Positions 33,901 through 41,654 of a DNA stretch of 64,000 nucleotides are shown here, one piece after another; the first letter of the stretch is position 1; each line of letters begins with the position of its first letter. The stretch comes from Leptofilum sp965223525 (GTDB lineage Bacteria > Chloroflexota > Anaerolineae > Promineifilales > Promineifilaceae). Where the stretch lies: NCBI RefSeq assembly GCF_965223525.1, contig NZ_OZ245005.1, positions 1,984,001-2,048,000 on the forward strand, written 5' to 3'. The position numbers were made by a program, and so were the translations under genes. The notes beneath the pieces were generated by a model. It ran no database searches and was not told the origin of the DNA. It saw only the letters and a program-made list of their open reading frames with translations.

Positions 33901-36019
33901 TATCAGAGTTTAGGCTTAGATTCTCTTGGTTGGTTGCAACATTTTCAATAAAACATGGCTTGTTATTTGTCATTACTTGCGCCGAAATCCCATTTTCTCG
34001 AATAACTGTTTTTACATCGGGAGCTTTTTTGTATCCGTCTTCAGCAAGTTCCTTAGGGCGACCTTTATTATCAATGAGGATAGCACTGGCTCGCGAGGCA
34101 TTCAGAGCTTTTCTCGCCTGTACAACAATTGCCTCTAGCACTTTTTGCGGTTCCTGCTTAGAAATAAGGATACTACTGGCTTCCGAGACAGATTTTAGAC
34201 AAGACAGCCCATGTTTTGCTTTATCAAGCAGTTCTGAGTTTTTGATAACGACGGCTGCTTGACTGGCAAAAGAGTTGAGTAAGTCAAGGTCTACCTCCTT
34301 AAACGCATTTTGCTCTTTGCTTGTTAATGCTAGCGTTCCCATTGCATGCTCACTTGTTTGTATAGGGACGCACACCATTGATTCAAAAGGAGCCGCTTCA
34401 GGATGGTTTACTTGCTTGAATCGGCTGTCTTGTTTTACATCATTTATTATCATCGGTTGGCGTGATTCAAATACTTTTCCATTGACTCCTTCTCCCTCCT
34501 TAAATCGGATGGCTCTCATGGCACTTTTGCTGTAGTTAATGGTGTTGGCAACCAGGCAAAGAGTGCCATCTCGATACAGATGTATTTCGCTGTCATTCGC
34601 GGCAGGAATACTTTTTGCTGTGGAATGGACAATAAGATTTAATATCTCATTCAAATCCTCAGATTGGGTCACAGCCTGACTCACATCAGACCAGGCACGT
34701 TGGCGCGTTTCTAGTAACTTAACATCACGCAAGTCACGCACAAATCCCGCCTGCCCAATTGGCTGACCTGCTTCATCTTTGATGACCGTCGCTGAGAACA
34801 ATCCGGGCAATATCGGACCATTCTTATGCTTGAAATTAATTTGGCGTTCAGTGATAGAGGTGCCCCCATCAAGCTCGTCGAATATTTGCCGCCCTACTTC
34901 CACATCTTCAAACAGTGAAAAAGTTCTTTGTCCATGCATCTCTGCTTCAGTATGGCCGAAAAACTTTTCTGCCTGTTTATTAAAAACAGTAATGCGCTTG
35001 TTATTGTCTATGGCGACAATGGCATCTAATGAACTTTGTAACAGTGCCTGTTTACGCTCACGTTCTTCATACAACTTGGAGAAGAGGCGCGCATTTTGAA
35101 TGGCTCCGGCAACTTGATTGGCAATCGCCCCTAAGATGTATTGATCTATTTCATCAAACTCATTGCGGTTATAACTGTGAAGGTTCATTGCTCCGATAAC
35201 TTGGTCTCTGGCAACTAAAGGAACACTTAACCATGATTGGGTGATTTCTTGATCGGTGTTCTCTCCAAAATGCTCGATTTGAGGTATTTTAGGGAGCGAC
35301 TCCTTCTCTGCCGCAAAATCTTTAATTAGCAACTGCTTACCCTGAGTAATAACCCATTCGGTTAATCCTTCCTTGCGGTTGAACGGCCGTTCCCTTTTCT
35401 CTTGTTTCGCTCCCCGATCAAAAAAGAGTTCAAAGCGCAGCTTTTCGGTTGGCTTATCATATAAAGCGATGGCCATCCCCGAGGCATCCATCAAGGAGCC
35501 AACCTGCCTGTGCACTTCTTCTAAAACCTCATCTAGGGAGCGAATAGAGGTCGTTGTCTGCCCTACCTTAATGAATGTTTGCAATAGTTTTTTTTGCTTT
35601 TTAAGCTGGTGATGTTGAACAGCTACCTGAATAGTCAAAGCCAGTTCCTCATGTTCGATTGGCTTGCTCAAATAACGATAGGCACCAGCCCGCAAGGCAG
35701 CCAGACCGCGTTCCGTACCACTCCAGCCTGTGAATATAATGCTGGCCACATCTGGAAAAGCTTCCTTAATCTCTGCCATTAACTCGACACCGATAGGCAT
35801 AGGGAAGCCATTAAGATCGGATTCGTTTTCCAACAACATATCATCAATTAAGACAACATCATAGGGGTCATCTTGCTCATGAATATGTTGCCAGGCACCT
35901 TTGCGACTGGCGGCCGTATCAATGTGGTAGCCATATTCAGTTCGCAACCAACTTGCCAACGGTTCTCGTAATTGTGCATCATCATCTACTAAAAGGACTC
36001 GCCAGATTCTCTCGTTCAT
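30974..36019 (-). CDS. Giant hybrid sensor kinase: REC, PAS, seven GAF domains, ATPase
   Basis: 1681 residues. Order: REC (1-135; YDVVLIDDMLL, YRYLSKPI), GAF1 (about 155-315), PAS (about 325-430; LLQSSLDAIVAIDNNKRITV), then GAF2 to GAF7 in tandem (about 450-1430), each ending in the helix ASQAAxAIxNAxL. A helical dimerisation region follows (TTWGHSLNREVG; the His may be the phosphosite but the context is unusual), then HATPase_c (ELIVDNAVLAMQ, GSGIGLQLTKTI). No membrane segment: it is a soluble sensor that may read several small molecules. Translationally coupled to the upstream kinase (TAATG). One ACGGCCGT site near 31686 and one near 35384. Confidence 0.87.
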   Translation of the reverse strand: MNERIWRVLLVDDDAQLREPLASWLRTEYGYHIDTAASRKGAWQHIHEQDDPYDVVLIDDMLLENESDLNGFPMPIGVELMAEIKEAFPDVASIIFTGWSGTERGLAALRAGAYRYLSKPIEHEELALTIQVAVQHHQLKKQKKLLQTFIKVGQTTTSIRSLDEVLEEVHRQVGSLMDASGMAIALYDKPTEKLRFELFFDRGAKQEKRERPFNRKEGLTEWVITQGKQLLIKDFAAEKESLPKIPQIEHFGENTDQEITQSWLSVPLVARDQVIGAMNLHSYNRNEFDEIDQYILGAIANQVAGAIQNARLFSKLYEERERKQALLQSSLDAIVAIDNNKRITVFNKQAEKFFGHTEAEMHGQRTFSLFEDVEVGRQIFDELDGGTSITERQINFKHKNGPILPGLFSATVIKDEAGQPIGQAGFVRDLRDVKLLETRQRAWSDVSQAVTQSEDLNEILNLIVHSTAKSIPAANDSEIHLYRDGTLCLVANTINYSKSAMRAIRFKEGEGVNGKVFESRQPMIINDVKQDSRFKQVNHPEAAPFESMVCVPIQTSEHAMGTLALTSKEQNAFKEVDLDLLNSFASQAAVVIKNSELLDKAKHGLSCLKSVSEASSILISKQEPQKVLEAIVVQARKALNASRASAILIDNKGRPKELAEDGYKKAPDVKTVIRENGISAQVMTNNKPCFIENVATNQENLSLNSDMKKAGICAAACLPLKLGENAIGVMWIQYKQPRIFTETEREALQMYSEQAALAYDKTRQMQELQHMRQAADALAGAADLPEVLTQIVSSARKVLGADSAAIWSYDDIRKKFLLNYSFADGIKSTIWKQFIQEEPQVGQTADTVMKQGSLVVEKVTDQKRYPFLGQSTRRLLKQVGIKSFQGIALTVGNERLGVLYVNYSRTRHFSREEVEIAATFADHAALALKKARLLEQLNKTQNAAHIVAQVTALENLDATLDSVVTGMVEAVECSAVTLYVYNQHTSKLYYPPAVAGLKFPKRTRRLPEVPEDSIVLKMLWRDETYIVENTANDPDFSPRRFVQEEKIKSCAAIPLIVGGVRVGVLFVNYRQFHRFTHEELQNIELFASQAAVAIRNAQLYKEVQERSEIRRALYKANEAISNSLLDEQATLNAILEQAVNITKRKGKNVGRACIREVENGVSRLISVFPHNLDQEDISQNIIKVALEDYGKRRIGIMGRAALKEEVQRVGDVSQDSDYLEVDPDVRSELAVPFKLGNAVIVINVEHEEKDAYDEIDEVALEVLASQAAIAIENAQLYQKSETFRKVAEALSSTNKLNDVLNVVIQEAMTLTNTPMGNITFWDVENEKASDALRVESDGKLHRYPSVARKNGTTRRIVDNREAVVIPDKRLEKNPNPIYKERGFLAEVGVPIETRKKVLGVLYVRHPESHHFPNRQVKMLKTLGQQAGLAIERARTVGFIGNKTAVDWIQMVSTTWGHSLNREVGIAKGRIKWLSALANLENKDEFEEQITSLEDVLNRITNLTITAPLTYEDVTKAIPINELLNTYLERQWKHARFRHIFLSLDLRPDLDKSSSVWASPEWLRRGFELIVDNAVLAMQEAGTPDPKIWVTTRSKDTEVLITIENNGPTISDVVLEHFRQGRAIPKNDGDRGSGIGLQLTKTIFETYRGTMQIEKREPQGASVTFTLPKFQPNEANKKKNAE

Positions 36020-38301
36020 TATGCAAACGCCTCCTCACCAGGTAATTCAATGACAAAAGTCGTCCCTATCAAGATCAAGCTTTGTTCTACATAAATTCGC
36101 CCACCAAGACTTTCTACCAGGCTACGTGCTATATAAAGACCTAACCCGGTGCCATCCTCGCGGGTGGAAAATCCCATCGTGAAGATTTTTTCCCAAAGCT
36201 GCCTGTGGATGCCTATGCCAGTATCAATCAAGCTAATTTTAATCGGTCGCGGAGCATTCATATCTGTCATTTTTGTAACAACTTCCAAACGACGCTCTTT
36301 AACTTCCAACGGCAGCATTTGTTGCAAGCCATTTAGCAAAATATTTAGCACTGCTTGCTGTAAACGAATTGAGCTACCTGCAACAAGCGGTAGCTCGGTT
36401 TCTATATTGAGCGTTAGCATTGTCTTCTCTTTACTTAAAACCGGGCGCAGTAAAGCATAAGCTTGCCGAATTACTTGATTCGTATCAAAGGTAGGAGAAT
36501 GTGCTTCTTTGGCTAAATTTTGAAAAAGTCGAACGGTCTTCTTTAAATCTTCAACAGTGCCTAAAATGCCATCTTGGGTCCGTTTGGCCTGTGTTAAAGC
36601 GCCTTCCCAATTTGTACTGTTTGCGCCACGCTCTATTTGTAGACATGCCAATTTTAAGTTGCGAAGTTGTGCTTCTAGGGCAGTGAGTTTGTTGTTTACC
36701 TCATGCCCAAATCCAGTTGCTAGTTGGCCACTGAGCAAAATTGTGCTAATGCCCTGCACCCGTTCTTCAAATAGCTCGTTTTCCAAGGCAACCGTTAGCA
36801 AAGCGGCCGTAGATTGAGCATCATAAAGTCGGTACTGATGAAATGCTTGTGGCTCTTGGTGAAACAGGAACAAAGCATAATTGCTAGATAGTTCTCGCCC
36901 CATCGGCACGCCAATACAGGATTCAAACGAGAGGAGTTGCAGCAATTTGCGAAACCGAAAGTAGGCACTCTTTGTTACTTTGGTTTCAAAAACCAGTTCC
37001 TCATCTTGGAGTACATTTTCCACTGGGCTGTCATCTAAAGAGAACAGGGCGTCTCCATTTAGAACTGTTTGCCCAGCTTGGGCGATGACCGAGATTGATT
37101 GAGAGGCAGCACTCTGATAAAAAATAATGCCATCCTCAGCTTTTGTTAGATCAACGATATGTTCTAGCCCTTTTTGTAGACGCTGGCGTAAAGAGACATG
37201 ATTTTGCATGATTTGAGCTAACTTCTGAAACGAGCGACGCCCCACTTGCTTTGTTGGCTTTGGAGCCTGTAGCGGTAAAAGCGTTTCTCCCAAGCCAATT
37301 TTGTGCAAAATGCCGTCTATCTCTGCAAAATCAAGCGGCTTGAAGAGGGCAGCACTCACTTCCAGCTTTTCAATCTCTGCGGAGCGTTTATTTAGCCAAT
37401 CTGAGCCACTCATAAAAATGACATGGCTCTCATGCTTTGCTTGGCGTAGCTGTTTTACAAAGGCGATACCATCTACATCTGGTAAGTCAAGGTCAACAAG
37501 GCAAACATCAAAGTATTGTTTCTTTATTAACTGCACGGCCGTTGTCGTATCACCAGCCCCCAAAGCATGAAACCCGCGGTCACATAGCCATTTAACAAGC
37601 GGCTCACGTAAATCATCCTGGTCTTCAAGCACCAGAATCATCCCGATACGTTCCCTTAATTCATCTGAAATACGATGATTGAGCCGCTCCTCACTGTCAT
37701 CTTCTTCTGCTAATACGCTTAAAGAAGCGTCCCCAACCTCATCCTCGCCGATTTGTTTGACCACAGAACTCACCATAGCTTGCTGTGCTAGGCGACTGCG
37801 AATGCTTAACCGAACCTTCTTGTTTTTGCGATCAAGGCGGGAAATGAGCGCTTCAATATGATCCCCAATCCAAAATGTTTCCCCTGGACACGCCACATGC
37901 CAAGTTGCTAACTGCTGGTTAGGTACAAAGCCATCAACCCCCTCCCAAACTCTAACAAATATTCCTGAAGGATGAATATCTTTTACAACACCCGAAATGA
38001 GCATCCCTTGTCTGAAGGTAGCAATAAACGCTTGCCACGGATCTGGTAGCGTTTGTTTATAGCTAAGCTCTACTCGCCCGTTGCCTTTGGCATCTTCCAA
38101 AACAATCGCTTTGATTTTTTGAAAAGGCTTAAGCAATTTCCTTGGATCGATATCCCCATCCCAAGACATTTCACGGCGACGAATATACCCTTTTCTTCCA
38201 TCGTCAAGCAGAACAAATACACCATATGAAAACAGGTTTTCAACCGTTGCCGTTATTGGTTGCTTGTTTTTTGGGGAAGATTTTGTCAATCCTTTATTCA
38301 T
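36019..38301 (-). CDS. Hybrid kinase with two S1 RNA-binding domains, REC and GAF
   Basis: 760 residues from ATG 38301 (AGGAC five bases upstream; ATG 38313 is the alternative). Residues ~15-85 and ~95-170 are S1-like beta barrels (TATVENLFSYGVFVLLDDGRKGYI; GMLISGVVKDIHPSGIFVRV, DGFVPNQQL). A REC domain follows (about 225-345; YFDVCLVDLDLPDVDG), then a GAF-like domain (about 370-520), a dimerisation helix with His in LATGFGHEVNNKLTALE, and HATPase_c ending GTGLGLYIARSLVESLGG. S1 barrels bind RNA, so a kinase with two of them could sense RNA or ribosomes. First gene of the signalling operon. S1 fusion is unusual. Confidence 0.82.
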   Translation of the reverse strand: MNKGLTKSSPKNKQPITATVENLFSYGVFVLLDDGRKGYIRRREMSWDGDIDPRKLLKPFQKIKAIVLEDAKGNGRVELSYKQTLPDPWQAFIATFRQGMLISGVVKDIHPSGIFVRVWEGVDGFVPNQQLATWHVACPGETFWIGDHIEALISRLDRKNKKVRLSIRSRLAQQAMVSSVVKQIGEDEVGDASLSVLAEEDDSEERLNHRISDELRERIGMILVLEDQDDLREPLVKWLCDRGFHALGAGDTTTAVQLIKKQYFDVCLVDLDLPDVDGIAFVKQLRQAKHESHVIFMSGSDWLNKRSAEIEKLEVSAALFKPLDFAEIDGILHKIGLGETLLPLQAPKPTKQVGRRSFQKLAQIMQNHVSLRQRLQKGLEHIVDLTKAEDGIIFYQSAASQSISVIAQAGQTVLNGDALFSLDDSPVENVLQDEELVFETKVTKSAYFRFRKLLQLLSFESCIGVPMGRELSSNYALFLFHQEPQAFHQYRLYDAQSTAALLTVALENELFEERVQGISTILLSGQLATGFGHEVNNKLTALEAQLRNLKLACLQIERGANSTNWEGALTQAKRTQDGILGTVEDLKKTVRLFQNLAKEAHSPTFDTNQVIRQAYALLRPVLSKEKTMLTLNIETELPLVAGSSIRLQQAVLNILLNGLQQMLPLEVKERRLEVVTKMTDMNAPRPIKISLIDTGIGIHRQLWEKIFTMGFSTREDGTGLGLYIARSLVESLGGRIYVEQSLILIGTTFVIELPGEEAFA

Positions 38302-38313
38302 CTTTGTCCTCAT

Positions 38314-38785
38314 TTTGTGAACCGTTCATGTTTGTCAGGCAGAAGATGAAGATATTGTATCAAGAGAGAAGAATTTTAATGTTGCAGAAATGTGGCAGGA
38401 AAAATGACGGCTTCTCGATTTTTCGCCTTATTTTTTAGCTTTCTTGGTAGGGAATGTTGTTGAAGGTAGCTATTTATTGCAGAAATTTATCGCATCTTTA
38501 CTAAAAATGTTTGATAAAGCAGTAATAAAAGCGGCAATATTTGTTGCGGCCGTTTGTTTTCCAAGCTAAATTGCACTTTATTGCGAGAATTAAATTAGAT
38601 TTCTATGGTTTTTAGCCGGGTGATTTGAAACTTCTTTACATTTGTTGAGCCGCCTGAAGTAAGTCAATTACTACAATATTACGATGCACAAAACCCTTCA
38701 AGTTTGTGATGATAATGCCAAGACAAGGCAATCGCACCTTTCATTGCACGATGAGCTCAATGAAAGATGCACTTGGAGGAATAAA
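38314..38785. other. Divergent intergenic region
   Basis: About 470 AT-rich bases between the kinase operon and small membrane-protein genes. It must hold the promoters for both directions. CTTTCATTG (38738-38746) pairs with 38758-38766 just before the ribosome site of the gene at 38786. No gene or known RNA recognised. Confidence 0.45.
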
Positions 38786-38998
38786 ATGGGTTCAGCATCT
38801 GATTCAGTTCTTTTGGGTTTAGCGCTTGTGGGGCTTATCGTGGTAGGCCTATATGCGCTACGGATTAAGTTTTTGATGTGGCAGTTGGAAAAAGCTCTCC
38901 AAATAATATCTGCGCCAAGAAGAGAAGGCGGTAGTATCCTGAGAATAATTTTGTTCATTCTTGTTGCTATTATTTTTGGGCTTGTTTTGTTTGGCTAA
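38786..38998 (+). CDS. Small two-helix membrane protein
   Basis: 70 residues, ATG 38786 with GGAGGA six bases upstream. Two membrane segments (SVLLGLALVGLIVVGLYAL and ILRIILFILVAIIFGLVLF) flank a short basic, amphipathic loop. No family recognised. A similar-size partner follows 32 bases later. Confidence 0.65.
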   Translation: MGSASDSVLLGLALVGLIVVGLYALRIKFLMWQLEKALQIISAPRREGGSILRIILFILVAIIFGLVLFG

Positions 38999-39030
38999 TT
39001 ATGTAAAAAACAAGGAACGGAGGTTAAATC

Positions 39031-39147
39031 ATGTTTGACTTGGAAGCAATAGAGTTGTTTTTGATAATCGTTGCAGCTTTTTTAGTGGGTGCAGTCAGCT
39101 TGCCAGCAATTGTGCTTTACTTTGTTTGGCATACGAAAATTGATTGA
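39031..39147 (+). CDS. Very small single-helix membrane protein
   Basis: 38 residues, ATG 39031 preceded by CGGAGG. It reads MFDLEAIELFLIIVAAFLVG, then AVSLPAIVLYFVWHTKID: one long or two short hydrophobic stretches with acidic N and basic C ends. Good ribosome site and tandem position after the other small membrane protein suggest both are real and made together. No family recognised. Confidence 0.55.
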   Translation: MFDLEAIELFLIIVAAFLVGAVSLPAIVLYFVWHTKID

Positions 39148-39168
39148 TATGATGGCAGGATTATTGCA

Positions 39169-39201
39169 GGCAAGTGGTTAGCAAGCTACTAACCACTTGC
39201 C
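39169..39201. repeat. Perfect 13-bp hairpin before argJ
   Basis: GGCAAGTGGTTAG (39169-39181) pairs with 39189-39201 around seven bases. It may terminate the small membrane gene pair. Confidence 0.7.
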
Positions 39202-39235
39202 AAATGATTCTTTATTGTTGACCCGGAGTGAATAT

Positions 39236-40468
39236 ATGGATCAAACACAAGTTGCTATGATGGGGAGCGTGACGTCGCCATTGGGATTTACGGCCGTTGC
39301 CCATGCCGCCGGGCTCAAAAAAGAAAACCAGCTTGATTTGGCACTGGTGGTCTCTGAACATGCGTGTAGCTGTGTCGCTATGTTTACTAAAAATCAGGTG
39401 GTAGCTGCCCCTGTCATTGTGGATCGGGAAACGCTGGCACAAAACAGTAGCCAGCTGCGGGCGGTGGTCATCAACTCCAAAAATGCCAACGCCTGCACGG
39501 GCGATCCTGGTTTGGCAAATGCCCGCGCCACGCAGCAAATTGCTGCCGACGTGCTTGGCTGCCAGCCAGAGCAAGTGTTGGTGCTTTCCACTGGCGTTAT
39601 TGGCGTGCAGCTACCGATGGATAAGCTGGAAGCGGGGATTTTAGCTGGGGCAGTGGGGCTTTCGCGGGAAAACGGCCGTCTCGCCGCCGAAGCGATCATG
39701 ACCACCGACACGCACCCCAAGCACCTGGCCGTCACGGTAAATTTACCCGGCGGCATGGTGACAATTGGCGGGATGGCGAAGGGGTCGGGGATGCTGCATC
39801 CCAATATGGCCACGATGTTGAGCGTATTGACCACCGATGCGGCCGTTGCCCCGGATGTATTGGATGGCCTGTTGCGAACGGCCGTAAACCGCAGCTTCAA
39901 CCGCATCTCCATTGATGGCGACACCAGCACCAATGATACGATTTTGCTGTTGGCGAATGGGGCGAGTGGAACGGCCGTTGCCGACCCAGACAGCATCGCC
40001 CAATTTGGCACAGCCCTCAACCAGCTTTGCACCAAGTTAGCCCACATGATTGTGCGGGATGGCGAAGGCGCAACCAAATTTGTGGAAATTCGGGTGACAG
40101 GGGCGCAAAGTGAGGCCGATGCTCACCAGATTGCCAACACCATTGCCACCTCGCCGTTGGTCAAAACAGCGTTTGCAGGCAGCGATGCCAATTGGGGTAG
40201 GTTGCTCATGGCTGCTGGTCGAGCGGGGATTGCCTTTGACCAGACCAAAATCAACCTATGGATTGGTGTGCGGCAGCCGGACGAACTTCAGCTAGTCGCC
40301 AACGGCACGCCCACCGACTACCAAGAAGTGGATGCAGCGGCCGTTTTTGCCCAGCCTAAGTTTAAGATTTTGTTGGATTTGGGAAGTGGGGGTGGGGGAA
40401 CGGCCGTTGTCTGGACAACCGACCTCAGTCACGATTACGTCAGCATCAACGCCGACTACCGCACATGA
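39236..40468 (+). CDS. argJ: Bifunctional ornithine/glutamate N-acetyltransferase
   Basis: 410 residues from ATG 39236 (GGAGTG upstream). ArgJ recycles the acetyl group from N-acetylornithine to glutamate and can also use acetyl-CoA. Visible marks: VINSKNANACTGDPG, STGVIGVQLPMDKL, TTDTHPK, and the self-cleavage block KGSGMLHPNMATML, where the chain is cut before Thr to make the nucleophile of the beta chain. C terminus ends SHDYVSINADYRT as usual. Five ACGGCCGT sites. It lies on the opposite strand to the other arg genes, with a foreign-looking gene between. Confidence 0.93.
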   Translation: MDQTQVAMMGSVTSPLGFTAVAHAAGLKKENQLDLALVVSEHACSCVAMFTKNQVVAAPVIVDRETLAQNSSQLRAVVINSKNANACTGDPGLANARATQQIAADVLGCQPEQVLVLSTGVIGVQLPMDKLEAGILAGAVGLSRENGRLAAEAIMTTDTHPKHLAVTVNLPGGMVTIGGMAKGSGMLHPNMATMLSVLTTDAAVAPDVLDGLLRTAVNRSFNRISIDGDTSTNDTILLLANGASGTAVADPDSIAQFGTALNQLCTKLAHMIVRDGEGATKFVEIRVTGAQSEADAHQIANTIATSPLVKTAFAGSDANWGRLLMAAGRAGIAFDQTKINLWIGVRQPDELQLVANGTPTDYQEVDAAAVFAQPKFKILLDLGSGGGGTAVVWTTDLSHDYVSINADYRT

Positions 40469-40552
40469 TTAGATTTTTTTATTAGTGGCTATGATGGAAT
40501 AAAAATGACACTGGTAGACTTTTTAGGCTCGACTGCTTTTATGAAGATGGGC

Positions 40553-40581
40553 TTGATAACAAGTTCGAACCATAACATAAT
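40553..40581 (+). promoter_or_regulatory. Promoter close to the start of the EAD gene
   Basis: TTGATA (40553-40558) and CATAAT (40576-40581) with a 17-base gap. The ATG is at 40590, only eight bases after the -10, so the transcript may be leaderless. Inferred from sequence only. Confidence 0.45.
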
Positions 40582-40589
40582 ATGAAGAT

Positions 40590-41612
40590 ATGGATGAATT
40601 TGCAGACCAAAGGAAACGTGAACCAAAAACATTTTTTATAAAGTCTGTCGAAGATTTGGATGCATACCATGAGTGGCGTGTATCACAATATATTTCTTTG
40701 TTGGAGGAAGCAGAGACTTCTCAAGACCTATTATCAAAGTCTTTGCAGTATAAGATTCTGTTTAATGAAGAATTTAAGAAAGTCTTTTACGAATGGTTTG
40801 AAAAATATTATAACCCTCATCCCTTCCCACCCCTTGATAACTATCAGAATAAAATAGATCAATATGCAAGCCAATTGGCAAGTTTTTTTCCAGAAGATCA
40901 GAAAATGTATTGGCAAGATTTTTTCTCTCAAGCACTTTTTGAACTGTCTAATGAGGATATACCTGGAATAAGGTTTATGCTTGATTCTGGAAATTATCGT
41001 ACTGATATCCATGCGGTACATCAGGGCGTACATAGATTGTTATATGAGTCCTCGTTTTCACCTTTGCTCAATGTAATGGAGAAAAACACGGCTGATCGCT
41101 TCACTTACATAGTTTCATGCAAGAATGTTGAACTTTGTCGGGTATGGATTGATCGGAGTAATGGAGAATCTGGCATTATGCCTACTTGGAGAACTCAGAC
41201 GATTCTTGAAGATGTTGAAAGAAAATACATTATGGATTTATTGGGTAATATTCTTGTTGAGTACGGCGAAGTTCAAAAGCAAGCTAGAATACTTTTACAG
41301 GTTGATGAGATAATTGTTGATGAAAACGAAATGACCATTCCCAACCAGCCCATAAATACTTCCCAAAAGCTGAAAGGGTCTCAATTATCGAAATTGGGTA
41401 GAAAAATCAGCGAATTATTTAACGAGGATGAGCTACGCGATCTTGTAAGAAAATTAGATATAGACTACGAGAATTTATCAGGTGATAATAAGCTCCGAAA
41501 GGCTCATGAACTTGTTGAAAATGTTGATCGGAACAGGAGAGTACCAGAGCTTTTAGATATTCTTCGAGAAGAGCGCCCTCGTGAAACTTGGTCAATTAGA
41601 ACTGGAGATTGA
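40590..41612 (+). CDS. Protein of unknown N-terminal type with C-terminal effector-associated domain
   Basis: 340 residues. Residues 1-250 match nothing I recognise: helical and acidic at first (VEDLDAYHEWRVSQYISLLEEAE), with a later FTYIVSCKNVELCRVWID strand region. Residues about 268-335 (LGRKISELFNEDELRDLVRK, then LDIDYENL, RRVPELLDILREERP) form an effector-associated/death-like domain similar to the N terminus of the NB-ARC protein at 17210-19411: shared FN-(D/E)-x-EL-x2-L, R-R-(I/V)-P-(D/E)-LL and RP. In such systems a domain of this kind recruits effectors to the NTPase. The gene is visibly AT-rich, lacks ACGGCCGT and splits the arginine locus, suggesting acquisition by transfer. Confidence 0.7.
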   Translation: MDEFADQRKREPKTFFIKSVEDLDAYHEWRVSQYISLLEEAETSQDLLSKSLQYKILFNEEFKKVFYEWFEKYYNPHPFPPLDNYQNKIDQYASQLASFFPEDQKMYWQDFFSQALFELSNEDIPGIRFMLDSGNYRTDIHAVHQGVHRLLYESSFSPLLNVMEKNTADRFTYIVSCKNVELCRVWIDRSNGESGIMPTWRTQTILEDVERKYIMDLLGNILVEYGEVQKQARILLQVDEIIVDENEMTIPNQPINTSQKLKGSQLSKLGRKISELFNEDELRDLVRKLDIDYENLSGDNKLRKAHELVENVDRNRRVPELLDILREERPRETWSIRTGD

Positions 41613-41650
41613 AGAAATCTCCAATCTCCAATCTCCATTCTCTAGTCTCC
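41613..41650. repeat. Tandem AATCTCC words
   Basis: The spacer between the EAD gene and argG repeats the word AATCTCC in tandem and ends TAGTCTCCC. It resembles 8158-8179 upstream of the P1 peptidase gene. Confidence 0.6.
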
Positions 41651-41654
41651 CAAT

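Noticed and set aside
38142..38438. 98-residue plus-strand frame at the start of the S1-kinase gene
   Set aside because: Mostly antisense to the S1 domain, no ribosome site.
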